A DNA stretch of 64,000 nucleotides, taken from the NCBI GenBank assembly GCA_958298945.1, contig OY282610.1, forward strand, positions 48,491,667-48,555,666, given 5' to 3'. The translations under genes and the position numbers were made by a program. This stretch comes from Atherix ibis. Lineage: Eukaryota; Arthropoda; Insecta; Diptera; Athericidae. How positions within the stretch are numbered: the stretch's first letter is position 1; each line of letters opens with the position of its first letter. Below the pieces are notes generated by a model. That model was given only the letters and a program-made list of their open reading frames with translations, made no database searches and was not told the DNA's origin. Below, piece after piece: positions 35,331 to 46,650 of the stretch.

Positions 35331-36516
35331 GGAATAAGAATGATCATTGAACAGTCAAACGAATGGAACAGCCCGCTCTATCTTCTCTTTTTTGACTTCG
35401 AAAGAGCCTTTGACATGATTTCTCGCGATGCCATCTGGAGTGCTCTGGCAGAACTAGGCATCCCTCAGGCCATCACCGATCTCATCCGAGAACTATACCG
35501 AGAGGCCCCGTGTAGAATGCGCTTCAAAGGACGAAACAGTGATCCATTCAACATCTCGAGAGGAGTCAGGCAGGGTTGCGTAATCTCGCCTATCCTCTTC
35601 ATAATCGCCCTAGACCTAGTCCTTCAACGCACTAACAACCAGCAACGGTATCCAGTGGACACTGCGTGAGAAGCGCCACGACCTGGACTACGCCGACGAC
35701 ATATGCCTCATGTCCCACACCTTCAACGGCATTCAGGAGAAACTGAATGCTCTGGCCTCCAACGCCGAAGAAGTTGGGATGAGAATCAATATCAAGAAGA
35801 CCAAATTGATGTGTATCGGCGCCACCTGCGAGAGACCCTTGATGCTACACGGTACCCAAGTTGAAGATGTCGAAGGTAAAAGTTCTGTTACCTTGGCAGC
35901 ATGCTCAGCAAGGATGGTGGAACTGAAATAGACATCCAAACGCGCATCAACAAGGCGCGACAGGCGTACACCTCAATTGGGAACGTGTGGCGTTCCAATC
36001 ACCTATCCATAGCACTCAAACTTCGAATATTCAACTCAAACGTCAAGCCAGTCCTGCTGTACGGCTGCGAAACATGGAAAGTAACAGACAGCACGACTCG
36101 TAAGCCTCAAACATTTCTGAACAGATGCTTGAGGCGTATAAGCAAGATCTTCTGGCCGAACTGGATAACGAACGATGAGCTGCTTCTTCTCACAAAGCAA
36201 ATACCCCTGCTAGATAACATCAAACGCAGGAAATGGAGTTTGATTGGCCACACCTTGCGAAAACCACCTACGGACATAGCAAGGATGGCACTAGATTGGA
36301 ACCCACAGGGCAATCGCAGCAGAGGACCACTTGGAGAAGATCAGTCGAACGCGAACACCAACAAACTGGCAAATCATGGTCGGAAATAAAAAGGGTAGCT
36401 CAAGACAGAAGCAGATGGAGAGAATTCACAGAGTCTCTAGTGCCGGTATATGCTCCATAGGAGCGACTGTGTTCTCATGTCTATGTGTAACATAGAAATG
36501 AAAACCTGTCAAATAA
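35331..36516 (+). mobile_element. RTE-like non-LTR retrotransposon, 5'-truncated
   Basis: It begins within the reverse transcriptase (IRMIIEQSNEW) and ends with a 3' UTR (TATGCTCCATAGGAGCG ... GAAAACCTGTCAAATAA) and a poly(A) tail at about 36501-36516. It sits inside a Tc1 relic. Its 3' end is closely similar to that of the 5S-headed retroposon at 46540-47528, so both belong to one family although the other copy has an AAT-type tail. I could not define a target-site duplication. Confidence 0.88.
35340..36460 (+). pseudogene. reverse transcriptase and C-terminal domain, frameshifted
   Basis: Motifs in order: LLFFDFERAFDMISRDAIW, RGVRQGCVISPILFIIALDL, a frameshift near 35650, then DLDYADDICLMSHTFNGIQE (the YADD active-site box), VGMRINIKKTKLM, an insertion of a few bases near 35875 that shifts the frame, then YLGSMLSKDGGTEIDIQTRI, LLYGCETWKVT, RRKWSLIGHTLRKP, a third shift near 36320, and WRRSVEREHQQTGKSWSEIK to the stop after LVPVYAP. 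All frames can be followed, so decay is moderate. The endonuclease domain and N-terminal RT are absent. Confidence 0.88.
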
Positions 36517-36770
36517 AAAAAAAAAAAAAGCTAAATTCAAAATTTCAAAGGAGTAGGAATGATACCAAATAGACCAGCAACTCTCAATCGGCTTTTCATC
36601 ATTTTTATAGATACTGGTTCGGCAGAGCTTTAATTTAATTCAAGCTGAATTTAAGGATCTCTAAGTCTTCGTTTATTTTTGCTAGGATCCTCACTGAAAT
36701 GAGTAATTTTACGCCTACCAGACCATCGTAAACTCTGATAACTTCCGGGGAAGCTCTGACAAGTTTTAAA

Positions 36771-38984
36771 TATGAACACAACTCTTCAAAATTAATCTTT
36801 TCTTTATCTAAAATATATAGGATAATTTTAAGGCATAGTAAAAAAATATTGTGGACTTTCCCAAATAGTATAATAAAAATTTAATATTTATTTTTACCTG
36901 CTATAAACGGGAACAAACTTATCCCATTTTAGGTTTAGAAAAAAGATTTGTCCTTTTTAATGATGAAAAAAAAAATGAATATAATTGAAAACTTTTACTT
37001 TTTCTTAAAAATATTTTAGAAAATAATAAAATATTTAAACTGGAATACTTATTCTTATTTATCATTTATAACTTTTTGATTCATTAAGAATTTAAACAAT
37101 TATTTCTAGAGAATGTATTACCACTCATTATAAAAGCGACAATGTCAAACTCATATGACCATTTGGAAATTTTTTTTTTTTTTTATTTCAAAAAGGTCCT
37201 TGTTTTAACAAATGCTAACATTTCATTTTTAAGTAGAAAAAAAAGAACGATATTTTTATAAATTTGTATTTAATTAGTAAAATTTTGATGGCAAAAATCT
37301 TGAAATTAAAAATTAAGTTTTCTTTACAAGTTATAAAATTAAGTATCCTAAAAATGAAAAGCTCCCCTTAAAAATTCTATTAAATTTTTAATATTTTTGC
37401 TTAGGAAAAAACTGTTGAATCTAAAAAAAAAAAACCCCAATTATGAGATGATCATTCCTTTAATCCTTGGTAGAGAATAAGAAATTTTGTGGTAACAAAT
37501 GGAAAATGGTAAAGCTGATGACGATTCGTGTAAAAGTTTATCGCGCATTTTTCATTCATTTTCATCCCTAAATATTCATGCTCTGTCGTCCTGTTTTATG
37601 ATGCCATTATTCACTTAAAACGCACAATGTATCCATATGCTATATGAAGGATTTGAATAGCGGGTATTTAAGAGAAGGAAATTTTTTGTTGGGGGAAAAC
37701 ATATACGGACGTTAGCTCCAATAATAGGATATACCCAAAAATTGAAGTACTTCACCGAGATGGAGGATATGTTCACACAAAATCAGAACATAAAGTGCCT
37801 TTTAATTGAATCAAAACGAGATTTTGTGGCAATTGTGTGAAACTGAACAGACAATTTTTCTTAATTTTCAGCTTGCGGCTGTTAATTTTTCGAATTGGGG
37901 TCAGAGCCGCTTATACGTATCGTTGACAGTCCTAATGGCAGTGGTATACGTCAGTTTTTTTTTTACGTTTAAATCCTTGCTTTAGGTATAAACTTTTTCA
38001 TAGTATCTGTTCTTTTTTCTACTCTTATATTCGTATGTTCTTGAAGGGTTTTCTTTTTCATTTTGACATTTCACCGTATTAATAATTTGGATATTATTCT
38101 ACGTTGTCCGATTATCATAACTTATTTTTTACAGAAGAATTGTAGACTGTTAATCCTTTACAATTTTTTTGGTATCATTTCTATTTTCATCTTGTTATTT
38201 GTTAATTTTTTCTATTTGAACTTTATAGTTATTTTTTTATGAACTTATTTAGGTTATCCTGTTCAGAGCTTTTTACTATTTCAAATCTACCACCTCAAAT
38301 TGCAAATTTATTATCTAATAAAAGCCATTGAAATTGGTTTAAAATGTCCTTCCAATTTAGTCATCATAAATTGTTACTTTTTATTTCCGACTCATCCTAC
38401 TACGTTTGCTCATTCTTTGTACTAATTTTTTGCACATTTTGTTCATTTAATAATGTTCAAGTGTAAAATTATCGGTCTCTAGAGTTATTTTACAAATTTC
38501 AAGGGTATTTCATATGAAATGTAAAAATTCGTTTCGCCCTTATGATTAAGGGTTATCAGTAAGTCAACATTTGGTAACCTCATAATTTTTAACTGAGCGA
38601 TATTCATTAACTTAGTATATTAAAACTTTCACCTTTTCAGTCATTTCACTTTCTAATTCAGTGAAATTGGCATTGAATAAGTTGCAAATGATTTTGTCGG
38701 AATATTTTCATATTTATCACATCATATTGAAGTTCATTTTTAACAAGTTTTTAAAATATAAGCTGTGATAAGTTTCTTTTCATTTACTTTCTAATTAGAT
38801 GGTAGGTTTTTATGTTTAAAAATTATTACCAGAAAAAAATTCAACAAATGAGTTGATATAATTTTGAAAAAACTTTGAATATACTCGTAGTTTTTGGTTA
38901 TTCAAAATATAGGAACTATCTTAAAAAAATTAATATTATTATATTAATTTTAGCGCAAAATTGAATTTACCCCTCACAACACTC
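36771..38984. other. AT-rich DNA, no gene identified
   Basis: A/T-rich with one more mixed patch (about 37480-37960) that I could not assign. No TIRs or protein motifs were recognised. Confidence 0.5.
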
Positions 38985-40420
38985 AATAATTACTGGTACT
39001 ACTCAGGGTAGTGTCCTTGGCACTATCTTCTATAATATCCACTGGTCCGATATCTGCTCATGATCGAACGCTTCTGCTGTAAGCTATGCAGATAATAAAT
39101 CCTTATTAAAAATCTATGAACATCTTTGGACTATATCTACTATTGAGCAAAATTATTTAATAGAATTATATCCTTCAACTCCAAAGTAATATCATCAACT
39201 GGATAGTAAAAGGGAAGAAATAGAGAAGTCTTCACGTCACTTTAACTCTTCGTCGTGAATCACTATAAGTAATCTGGTGACAATGCAGACTGCCCATCCC
39301 CCATTACATGTCTTTCCTTTAACCCTCGCCTAGTAACAACGTGAATTTATTTTTATATAGCGTAACGAAAAATTGAACAATATTCCTTAATGTGTCTTTG
39401 GAAAGCATTCCTAAAGAAGAGCACAAATTTTTCGGTGGCATTAAGCTTTGTTGAAAGATCAATAAACAGTGGAAAATGAACCTTGATTAGCGAAGCCTTT
39501 AATTTAAAAAACTGACTATCGATGAACATTAAAGCTTTTTAAGGTCTCAAAAAAAGAGTTCTTCTTATCAGGCTGAATATCGCATGCTCCACCATAACAA
39601 CGCCTCCTCTTGCATGGCCAACGTCATGAATTATTGATATCAGTCCATGTGACTTTCTTTTATGGTCTTAAATCGAAAAATACTTCAAAGGATCATCTTG
39701 GTACGGTTGATAATATCCAAAGAAGGAGCTGAAGTCAATCCCCCTTAAAGCCTTCGAACTCTGCTACTAAGAGTAGCAATCATGCCTTTAACAATCTATG
39801 CATATCTACCCAAGGAAAATACTTTTAAGGGGATAATATTGATATATAGAAATTAAAATAAACTAGTTATAAACAAATCAGTTTCATTACTATGCTTACA
39901 TATTCTCTTTAAATTAAGCCTTAAGGACGGTATAATTTCTTAATAAAAACACGTGTATTATTAAGTACTATACCATCACAAAATTGGTTAACTTATCACC
40001 TACACACATAATTTTAAATGCTCAAAATGCGCAAAAGATACAAAACAGCTACTGTTGGACATTTAATAAAATAACTTGTTTTTATAATAATACAATAAAT
40101 AATTTAAAACTATTTCGATGATTTCCGGGCTAACGTTTTGCTAAAAGCGTGAATATTACTATCATTTGAGTTACGCTTATTCACCACAAAATATCTCATT
40201 AGTCGAAGTGGTTTTGAGACTATCCTCTTTTTTTAATATACTCTCTACCATATATTATTATTAAGTACTCTATTATAAAAATTATTCGCAGGCTTATAAA
40301 TGCTCCTTGTTATGTTCGCAACAGTGTCATACATCTTGACTTAAAAGTTTCCTTCTTACACGAATTGAATACTTGTCGTTATAAAAAGTTCCATGTTCGT
40401 TTTTCTCTAGTAAGGAAATT
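38985..40420 (+). pseudogene. decayed jockey-like retrotransposon in two pieces
   Basis: The first piece (about 38990-39320) reads TGTTQGSVLGTIFYNIH (family: TGVPQGSVLGP.LYNI), then SAVSYADNKSLL for the YADD box and LQSNIINW followed by HVTLTLRRES. The second piece (about 40280-40412) reads IIRRLINAPCYVRNSVIHLD, then FLHELNTCRYKKFHVRF. This matches the C-terminal segment of the jockey-like element at 63112-64000 (ILRKIVDAPFYVRNTVIHRN). The intervening DNA includes a mariner-type relic. It is an old, unrelated insertion event compared with the terminal copy. Confidence 0.65.
39400..39860 (+). pseudogene. mariner-type transposase relic within the jockey relic
   Basis: Readable fragments on the plus strand: EYRMLHHNNASSCMANVMN (family: LLHHDNAPSH..., catalytic D changed to N), HLGTVDNIQRRS, then ELKSIPLKAFE and a degraded KCI.TQGKYF.GDNIDI C-terminus. 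The order and spacing fit a D34D mariner. No TIRs were found. Confidence 0.45.
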
Positions 40421-40686
40421 ATCATTAGCGACCCTTACCAGTAACATACTACATCTCTGAAAACAATAATGGTGACAACATTTATTAGGCTTATCAAAAA
40501 TTACCTCAACTTAGTAATCATATATTTTTTAATGCTAAATCTGCTTCTTAATTTTAAAAGTTGCTTAACGAAAAAAATTAACTAATAAATATTACATTTG
40601 ATAATTATCAATAACAATTTAATATTATACTTACTTTTCCTAAAAACTGAATCTGGCTATTATCCTTTTTTTTCTCATATTACTTA

Positions 40687-41770
40687 CGAGGGTCATTCAA
40701 CAAGTACTTAGTCTCACTGCCCGATGGAACTGCTGTCACAAAAGAAATTTACCATCGTGTAGTACATTCTTTAAGTGGCCTACTGTCCAAGTTTCAGTCG
40801 ATTCCCTTCATTAGTTTTGTTTTGAAAGCCTTTGAAAGCGACCGTGTCGGTCGGTTGCACAAAAATGGAAAAAGAACAATATCGTTCGGTGATTAGATTC
40901 TTGTTTTTGGAAGGTAAAACGCGCAGCCAAATCAAAGATCGCTTGGATGTTGTGTATGGTGACTCTTCTCCTTCGATGGCGACCGTCAAGAATTGGTTCA
41001 ACGCCTAGGATGAGCCACGCCCAGGTGCCCCGAAAACGGCTGCTATGGAGGAAAACGTTAAAAAAAACCACGATCTCGTGTTGGCAGACCGTCGATTGAA
41101 GGTTCACGAGATAGCTGAGACTGTGGGTATCGCAGTAGGAACGGTGCATCATATTCTACACGAAGAACTGGGCATGAGAAAGCTGTCGGCGCCATGGGTG
41201 CCGCGTTTGCTCACACCGGAAAACAAGCGCAACCGTGAGACCATATCGGTGACGTGTTTGGCGCTGTTTCAGCGCAATCCAGCGGAGTTCGATTACCTCA
41301 AGAAGGGTAAAACAATCACGGGGCGCTACTATGCTGACTTATTGGGCCGATTTGACGTCGAATTGAAGAAAAAGCGGCCCGCTTTGCGAAAACAAAAGTG
41401 CTGTTCCACCACGACAACGCACCGGCTCGCACCTTCGCCGTCGCCATGACCAAATTGGTCGAGTTGAGCTACGAATTGCTGTCCCATCCACCGTACTCTC
41501 CAGATTTGGCCCCTTGTGACTATTTTTTGTTTCCAAACCTGAAAAAATCACTCGCCGAGAATAGATTTGGGTCGAATGAGGTCATCGTCGCCACGGAGGC
41601 CTTTTTTGCTTCCCTCGAGAAAATGTATTTTTTGGACGGGTTAAAAAAGTTAGAGCATCGCTGGGCTAAGTGTATCGAGCTTGAAGGTGATTATGTGGAA
41701 AAATAAATTGCCACCTTTCCAAAATTTTCGTTTTTCTTTTGTAGGCTAAGTACTTGTTGAATGACCCTCG
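40687..41770 (+). mobile_element. mariner family B, copy 2, internally deleted
   Basis: TIRs begin CGAGGGTCATTCAACAAGTA at 40687 and end at 41770, with TA on each side (40685-40686, 41771-41772). At 1084 bp it is 210 bp shorter than copy 1. It is in opposite orientation to copy 1 at 22650. Confidence 0.95.
40865..41706 (+). pseudogene. mariner family B transposase, two internal deletions
   Basis: The start is the ATG at 40865 (MEKEQYRSVIRFLFLEGK). A small deletion after NWFN (near 41003) joins it to a TAG stop. A second deletion of about 180 bp is sharp at 41290/41291: NPAEF is joined directly to DYLKKGKTITGR, removing the first catalytic D and the TPETKEQSK region. A frameshift near 41385 follows. 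The last part is open from HHDNAPARTFAV through APCDYFLF to the natural end GDYVEK. Here residues D252 and D287 are normal, which shows that the E287 in copy 1 is a derived change. Confidence 0.9.
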
Positions 41771-41772
41771 TA

Positions 41773-42749
41773 TAAAGCTATTAATTCCCAAATCGTGAGA
41801 ATTGAACGTATTCCATCTACTTTTTTTTCTTTCCAACTTTTAGTAGACTGTACAGACAAAAAAGAAAACCATTCCCATAATGGAAAATTCCTATATAGAA
41901 AAACTAAATCCCAATGGAATTTCCAATCTAAACAAAACAAATTGAAAAAGTGAACAATCGTGAAAGCACATAAAAAACGTCATCAAAAGCTAACCGCATA
42001 ATCAGGAAATTCTTTTATCCGCTCAATAAAAATCGTTGGCCACAGGCAGATAGCCAAACTGGATGAGAATGGAAGCTTAGCAAAAAATTGCCACCCATTA
42101 AGAAAAAAAAAACGGTTAAAAAACATCCCCCTTTGAATATGGGGAATCATTTGTATGCGAGCAGAGAAAGAATAAAGTAGCTCTCCATACCCAATTATAA
42201 AGCTGGGAAAGTGAAAATCATTTTAAATCAACCCTTGCATATTGAATTAAGTCTATTATGGTGGAGATTTTTTCTGTCATCCCTTAAATTTTTTTTTAAT
42301 CCTATTTTATTTGGTTTTTATTTTTTTTTATTTGATTATTTTGTTAGGAAAGTTTAATAAAACAAATAAACAAAATAAAAGAAAATCTGTAAAAAAATCA
42401 ATTTTAGGTATTTGGACAGTTTAAGAAAAAAACTAAATAAAATTTTTATGACAGCTTTTAACAGTATAATTAGTTAAAAATAATTAACTTTATATTGGAG
42501 ATCTGGGAAAAATTTATCTTACCGATTTTATTTGTAAAAAATAACATTCGTCTTATTGGACCTAAAACATTTTGTTTTTAAAAGTTCGAAAAAAATTTGT
42601 TTAAAAAATATGATTTTTATAAAAAAGAAACATTTCTTGGATTATAGGAGGTGTAATTGAAAATTAGTGCTCCGGTAATATTACAGTCTATGCTTCGTCC
42701 GGGAACTATGTGATCCTATAGGACGCAATAAGTGAATACCGTAAAATGG
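41773..42749. other. AT-rich DNA, no gene seen
   Basis: A/T-rich DNA; a more mixed patch at 41770-42250 has only short ORFs. Nothing assignable. Confidence 0.5.
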
Positions 42750-43040
42750 AACAGTGAAATTTTGAGCAATAAGGTGCCGTCAAATGTGTTGTTAAGCTTG
42801 GTGAATTCACAACGACCCCATGGAAAACATTTTTTCTCTAGAATAGAAGTTTTCTTTGGCGGCGTTAAGCATTTTTAGAGGTCCGAAAAGTTCTTCAACA
42901 TTGAAAACTGAGAAAAATACAGAACGAAAGAGGGCACTTATATGGTCAGACTATCGATTAAAAATAAAAACAAATAATTGCAAAAAAATTAGTCTCATTT
43001 CTTTTGGGCCACTCTCCAAAAGAAGCACATGTCATTTTTG
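42750..43040 (+). pseudogene. mariner-type N-terminal relic
   Basis: The plus-strand frames give MEQ.NFEQ.GAVKCVVKLGE followed by FTTT.WKTF, which resembles the MEQR..IKFCVKLGKTATET N-terminal helix of some mariner-type transposases. Further on WSDYRLKIK...ISLIS may be the counterpart of RSDRRLTIR.IAEELGIS. There is no catalytic domain and no TIR. The call is tentative. Confidence 0.35.
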
Positions 43041-44569
43041 AGCTATTTTCCTGAAACCTTTTTTCATTCTTAAAAAAGGACAATAGCTTTAATATCACAT
43101 AATATAGTTAGTAAATAAGAAAAGACTATTCTTAGTTTGCGCATCCTTGGTTCTCGGAATTACTTTTGAAATAAAAAAAAAATATTTCCAAATAATGGAA
43201 AATGCTAAGATGACAAAATTAATTTCTACCACTTTTTAAGATGAGAAGAAGGAGATCTGGAGCTCCCCTTTTCGTATTTGATGAACTATTTTACAAAAGC
43301 AGAATCTGAGCACAAATTGAAATTCACAAATAAATAGAGTGAAATAAAAACGTGTGAAAATACGGTCAAATAGCCATTTACCATGAACATTAATATTACC
43401 CGTACGTGAGCACGGGCTTATTCAAATGGCATGTCCCCCATTCGAACATTCCGAACTCCCTTTAAGGTTCGCTCTTAATTCAACAAATGACCGATACAAA
43501 CAGCCCCAAGTATCTCAGCATCCTGAGAGTTTATGGCCAGACTTATTCGCACATTCCGTCCACACAACCATTCGCAGATATTCGTACGTCGATGGTAAAC
43601 TTTTCCAATTAAGAGGTTTTTTGGTTTTGCGGTGATTTTTTCATTAAATTTTTGCATCACTTTCACCACCATTACTCGTTGACAGAACTGTGGACGCGAT
43701 GCGATATGAGAACGTATGTTCCACCATTAAAAAAAAAAAAAAACAAAACAAATTCGTTTGTTGCTCCTTTTACGATTGTCCGTTCTCTACTGCAGATTTT
43801 TTTTGCCCCCAAACCAATATTGTTTTTAAATTGGCTTGTATTTTTTGCTAACAACCTATCAACCCTTACTAATTTCCCTTTGATGGATTTTTTTGCGTCT
43901 TTTCGGTAGCCGTGTTTTGGAGGTATTTTTTTCACCATCGTTATTGGTGTGAATTATGGTACTAAGTTATGTTAATGAAGATTGTAACAGGAGTAATTGT
44001 GTTGTAAATGATTGAGGTTGTTTCGTTCCTTTTTGATTAATTAAATTTTGATTAGATGTTATTGTTTTACAAATGCAAAAAGTAGAATTTTTATTTAAAA
44101 AAGAATTATGGCAGACATTATTCAAACAAAAAAAATTATATTATAAGATAAGTCGCTTTGGGAATTTTTTTTATATATTTCGAAAAATTCCTTTCCTTTC
44201 ATTATTTATATTAATTTTCATAATACTTACGATTATGTAAGGTTATTGAGTTTTTACCAAATAATATTATTTAAAAAAAGGTATAATACTATTATAGGAA
44301 GATTCTATACAATAAAAAAAAAAAGTTTTCTATTTAAAAAATCTTTTTGATGTTAAATATGAAGATTTTCGGTAAACAACAGTTTTTCTTCTTTATAGAG
44401 AAATTATCCAATTTGTGCTTTAGAAAATTAAGTTTACCAAAATCTGATAAGTATTCAAATTTTGATCATATTTTTATTTTTAATCTTTGCCATTATATAT
44501 TATTTTAGAAAATTATTAAAAGACATCTTTAAAGGATCAAAAAATTTTAATAATTTTTTTTGGTTATTT
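43041..44569. other. AT-rich to mixed DNA, no gene identified
   Basis: A segment near 43400-43960 is less AT-rich with three overlapping ORFs of 65-88 codons on both strands and no recognisable domain. The remainder is A/T-rich. Confidence 0.45.
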
Positions 44570-45062
44570 CGGGCTGTAATTTTGATAAATTACCTGTGAT
44601 GGATGATGTTTTTTTCTTCAATTATATAAAATTTTAATATTTTCTATATTAATATAACTTTTTCCATTACATTACAAAAAAAAAATCTTTTGTAAAAGCA
44701 ACAAATCGGACTATTTTTGGGCCCATTTGACATTACCAAATCTCGAAAATACGTACTCTTGGAACTTTTTGCGCAATACAGTCATACCCCGCACTTACGT
44801 ACACTTTGGGACCGGAGCGTGTACGTAAAACGGTATATGTACTACATATTTAAATATAGAATTCAATTGGTATAATGTTGTAATTCAAATTTAATTGCTC
44901 GATGACGTAGAGAATGATGTATCATAAGTGGTGTAATCAACCGCTAAGCGCTTTTTTGCTGGTGAGTCAGGAGATGTACATGAATTTATTGAAAAAGTCT
45001 TGCGACTTCCTGAAGTGGATGCCAAATTACGATTTTCTTTTGATTTTGAGCTAGGTGATATA

Positions 45063-45953
45063 TTGGGTTGGTGCAAAAGTTATGACCGTTTTTAATGATT
45101 CTAGGTAAAAAAATTTTTTCTTCAGAAATGATGAATAGTTTCTTCTTTTAAATGATTCCATTGTTGAGCTTTCCCTCAACTTTCTATTCAGTTTTGGCCT
45201 GGCCAGAGTACAGTGAAGAGCCCTTGTATTTTTTCAAAATGTCGGTCGATAAAGTGCATTTACGTCATTATTTACTTTATGAATTCCGTAAAGACAATAC
45301 CGCGAGTGTGGCAACCAAAAACATTTGCGAAGTGTATGGAGCAGATGTCATCAAAGTTCGGCAGGCACAAAGATGGTTTACAAAATTCCGATCTGGGGAT
45401 TTTTCACTAATTGATAAACCACGTACCGGGCGGCCATTGAAGTCTGATGAGGACAAGGGAGATCGCGTCGATACTGGGAGTCAACCATACAACCGTATTA
45501 AGACATTTGAAGCGTATGGGGATGGTTTCGCGGTACGACGTTTGGATACCTCATCAATTGTCGGCTGCCAATTTATTGGATCGTGTTTCAACAACGCGCG
45601 ACCACATGTGGCTGTAATGACCCAATACAAGCTGAATTGGGACGTTATCAAGCATCCACCGTATTCTCCAGATCTTGCTCCTTCCGATTTCCATTTATTC
45701 CAATCACTGCAAAATTTTTTAAATGATAAAAAATTTGATACAATAGAGCAGGTAAAAACATCCCTTTCTACATATTTCGCATCAAAATCCAAGGAATTTT
45801 ACACTAATGGTATTAATAAGTTGATAGAAAGATGGGAGGAGGTTATAAGAACGGATGGAAATTATATAATTGATTAAATAAATAATACAAATCTAAAAAA
45901 AAAATGTTTAATTGTATATGCAAAAAACGGTCATAACTTTTGCCCCAACCCAA
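45063..45953 (+). mobile_element. internally deleted mariner, Hsmar1/cecropia-like TIRs
   Basis: TIRs start TTGGGTTGGTGCAAAAGTTA at 45063 and mirror it at 45953, with TA on both sides (45061-45062, 45954-45955). The TIR start is the type found in cecropia-group mariners such as human Hsmar1. At 891 bp it lacks roughly 400 bp of the catalytic region. It sits in the 3' part of the Tigger reading frame. Confidence 0.93.
45239..45877 (+). CDS. short mariner ORF: HTH region joined in frame to transposase C-terminus
   Basis: The start is the ATG at 45239 (MSVDKVHLRHYLLYEFRKDN). The 212-residue frame has the N-terminal DNA-binding region up to RTGRPLKSDEDKG, a short stretch of unclear origin, then FNNARPHVAVMTQYKLNWDV, KHPPYSPDLAPSDFHLFQSL and a normal C-terminus ending DGNYIID. 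The first catalytic aspartate is deleted, and the second is N (FNNARPH instead of HDNARPH); the third (PSDF) remains. It cannot be catalytic. The frame being open after the deletion may be chance or may reflect a young deletion derivative. Binding to its own TIRs is conceivable but unproven. Confidence 0.8.
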   Translation: MSVDKVHLRHYLLYEFRKDNTASVATKNICEVYGADVIKVRQAQRWFTKFRSGDFSLIDKPRTGRPLKSDEDKGDRVDTGSQPYNRIKTFEAYGDGFAVRRLDTSSIVGCQFIGSCFNNARPHVAVMTQYKLNWDVIKHPPYSPDLAPSDFHLFQSLQNFLNDKKFDTIEQVKTSLSTYFASKSKEFYTNGINKLIERWEEVIRTDGNYIID

Positions 45954-46650
45954 TAGTTTTTGTAGCAAAAATATCTTTTAAAGAGCTTTGTTTACTATGT
46001 TTTTTTTCGTTTCCCTGTATAATTCTGAATAACAGGAATATGCGTCCATAATGTCTTTGTTAACCTTTAAACTCCTCTCAAAATCTGGATCGTATTTTTC
46101 AAAAAGAGCCATTCCATTTTGAAAACATTGGAAAGCATCTGATAAAATTTTGGATGTTAGTCCTTCGGATTGAGTGGATTTTTCTGCGACATTGCATAAT
46201 AAATTTTCAGGTTGTATCTGTTCATTTAATTCAAAAAGATCTTCATTGTTGAGAGGTTCATCGTAGGATGCTATAAGTTCAACTACATCGTTTGAATCTA
46301 CTTCTAACTCTTTATGTTGCGCAATATCTATAATATTGCAAATGAGTTCAGCGTTATTATCTTCGTAATCTTCCGTATCTATTGTCTCCTGTGGAAATAA
46401 TTTCTTCCAGGCCTCTTTCATTGTAGAAACTGAAATATCATTGCAGGTGTCTCGAATTGTTTTTATGCAATCTAAAATATTGTATTCCGAGCAAACTTTT
46501 TTTAAAACTTCCCTACCTGAACCTTCTTTACTGTCAATTATTATTATTTTTATTTAACAGGTTTCATTTCTATATTATAACACATATACACATAGTCATG
46601 AGACACAGGCGTTCCTATGGAGCATATAGCGGCACAGAGAATACACGTCT

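Larger units (their letters stand above)
34905..36770 (-). pseudogene. second Tc1-like relic, split by an RTE-like insertion
   Basis: On the minus strand, right of the insertion (36530-36760), SGRRKITHFSEDPSKNKRRL and LRVAGLFGII match the Tc1 linker motifs SGRPRKTT.REDR.I..L..K.RR and RRLREAGLFGR. Left of the insertion, GLVLWMNEIKIGF (family: KVLWSDESKFELF), IRIWGHFLVRMNGIFKKEQY, QQDNDPKHSSK and LIDKIPS.VSAIIKRRGGF follow in the right order, ending near 34910. So one old Tc1 copy is interrupted at about 35331-36516. It lies in the same orientation as the relic at 33660. Confidence 0.72.
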
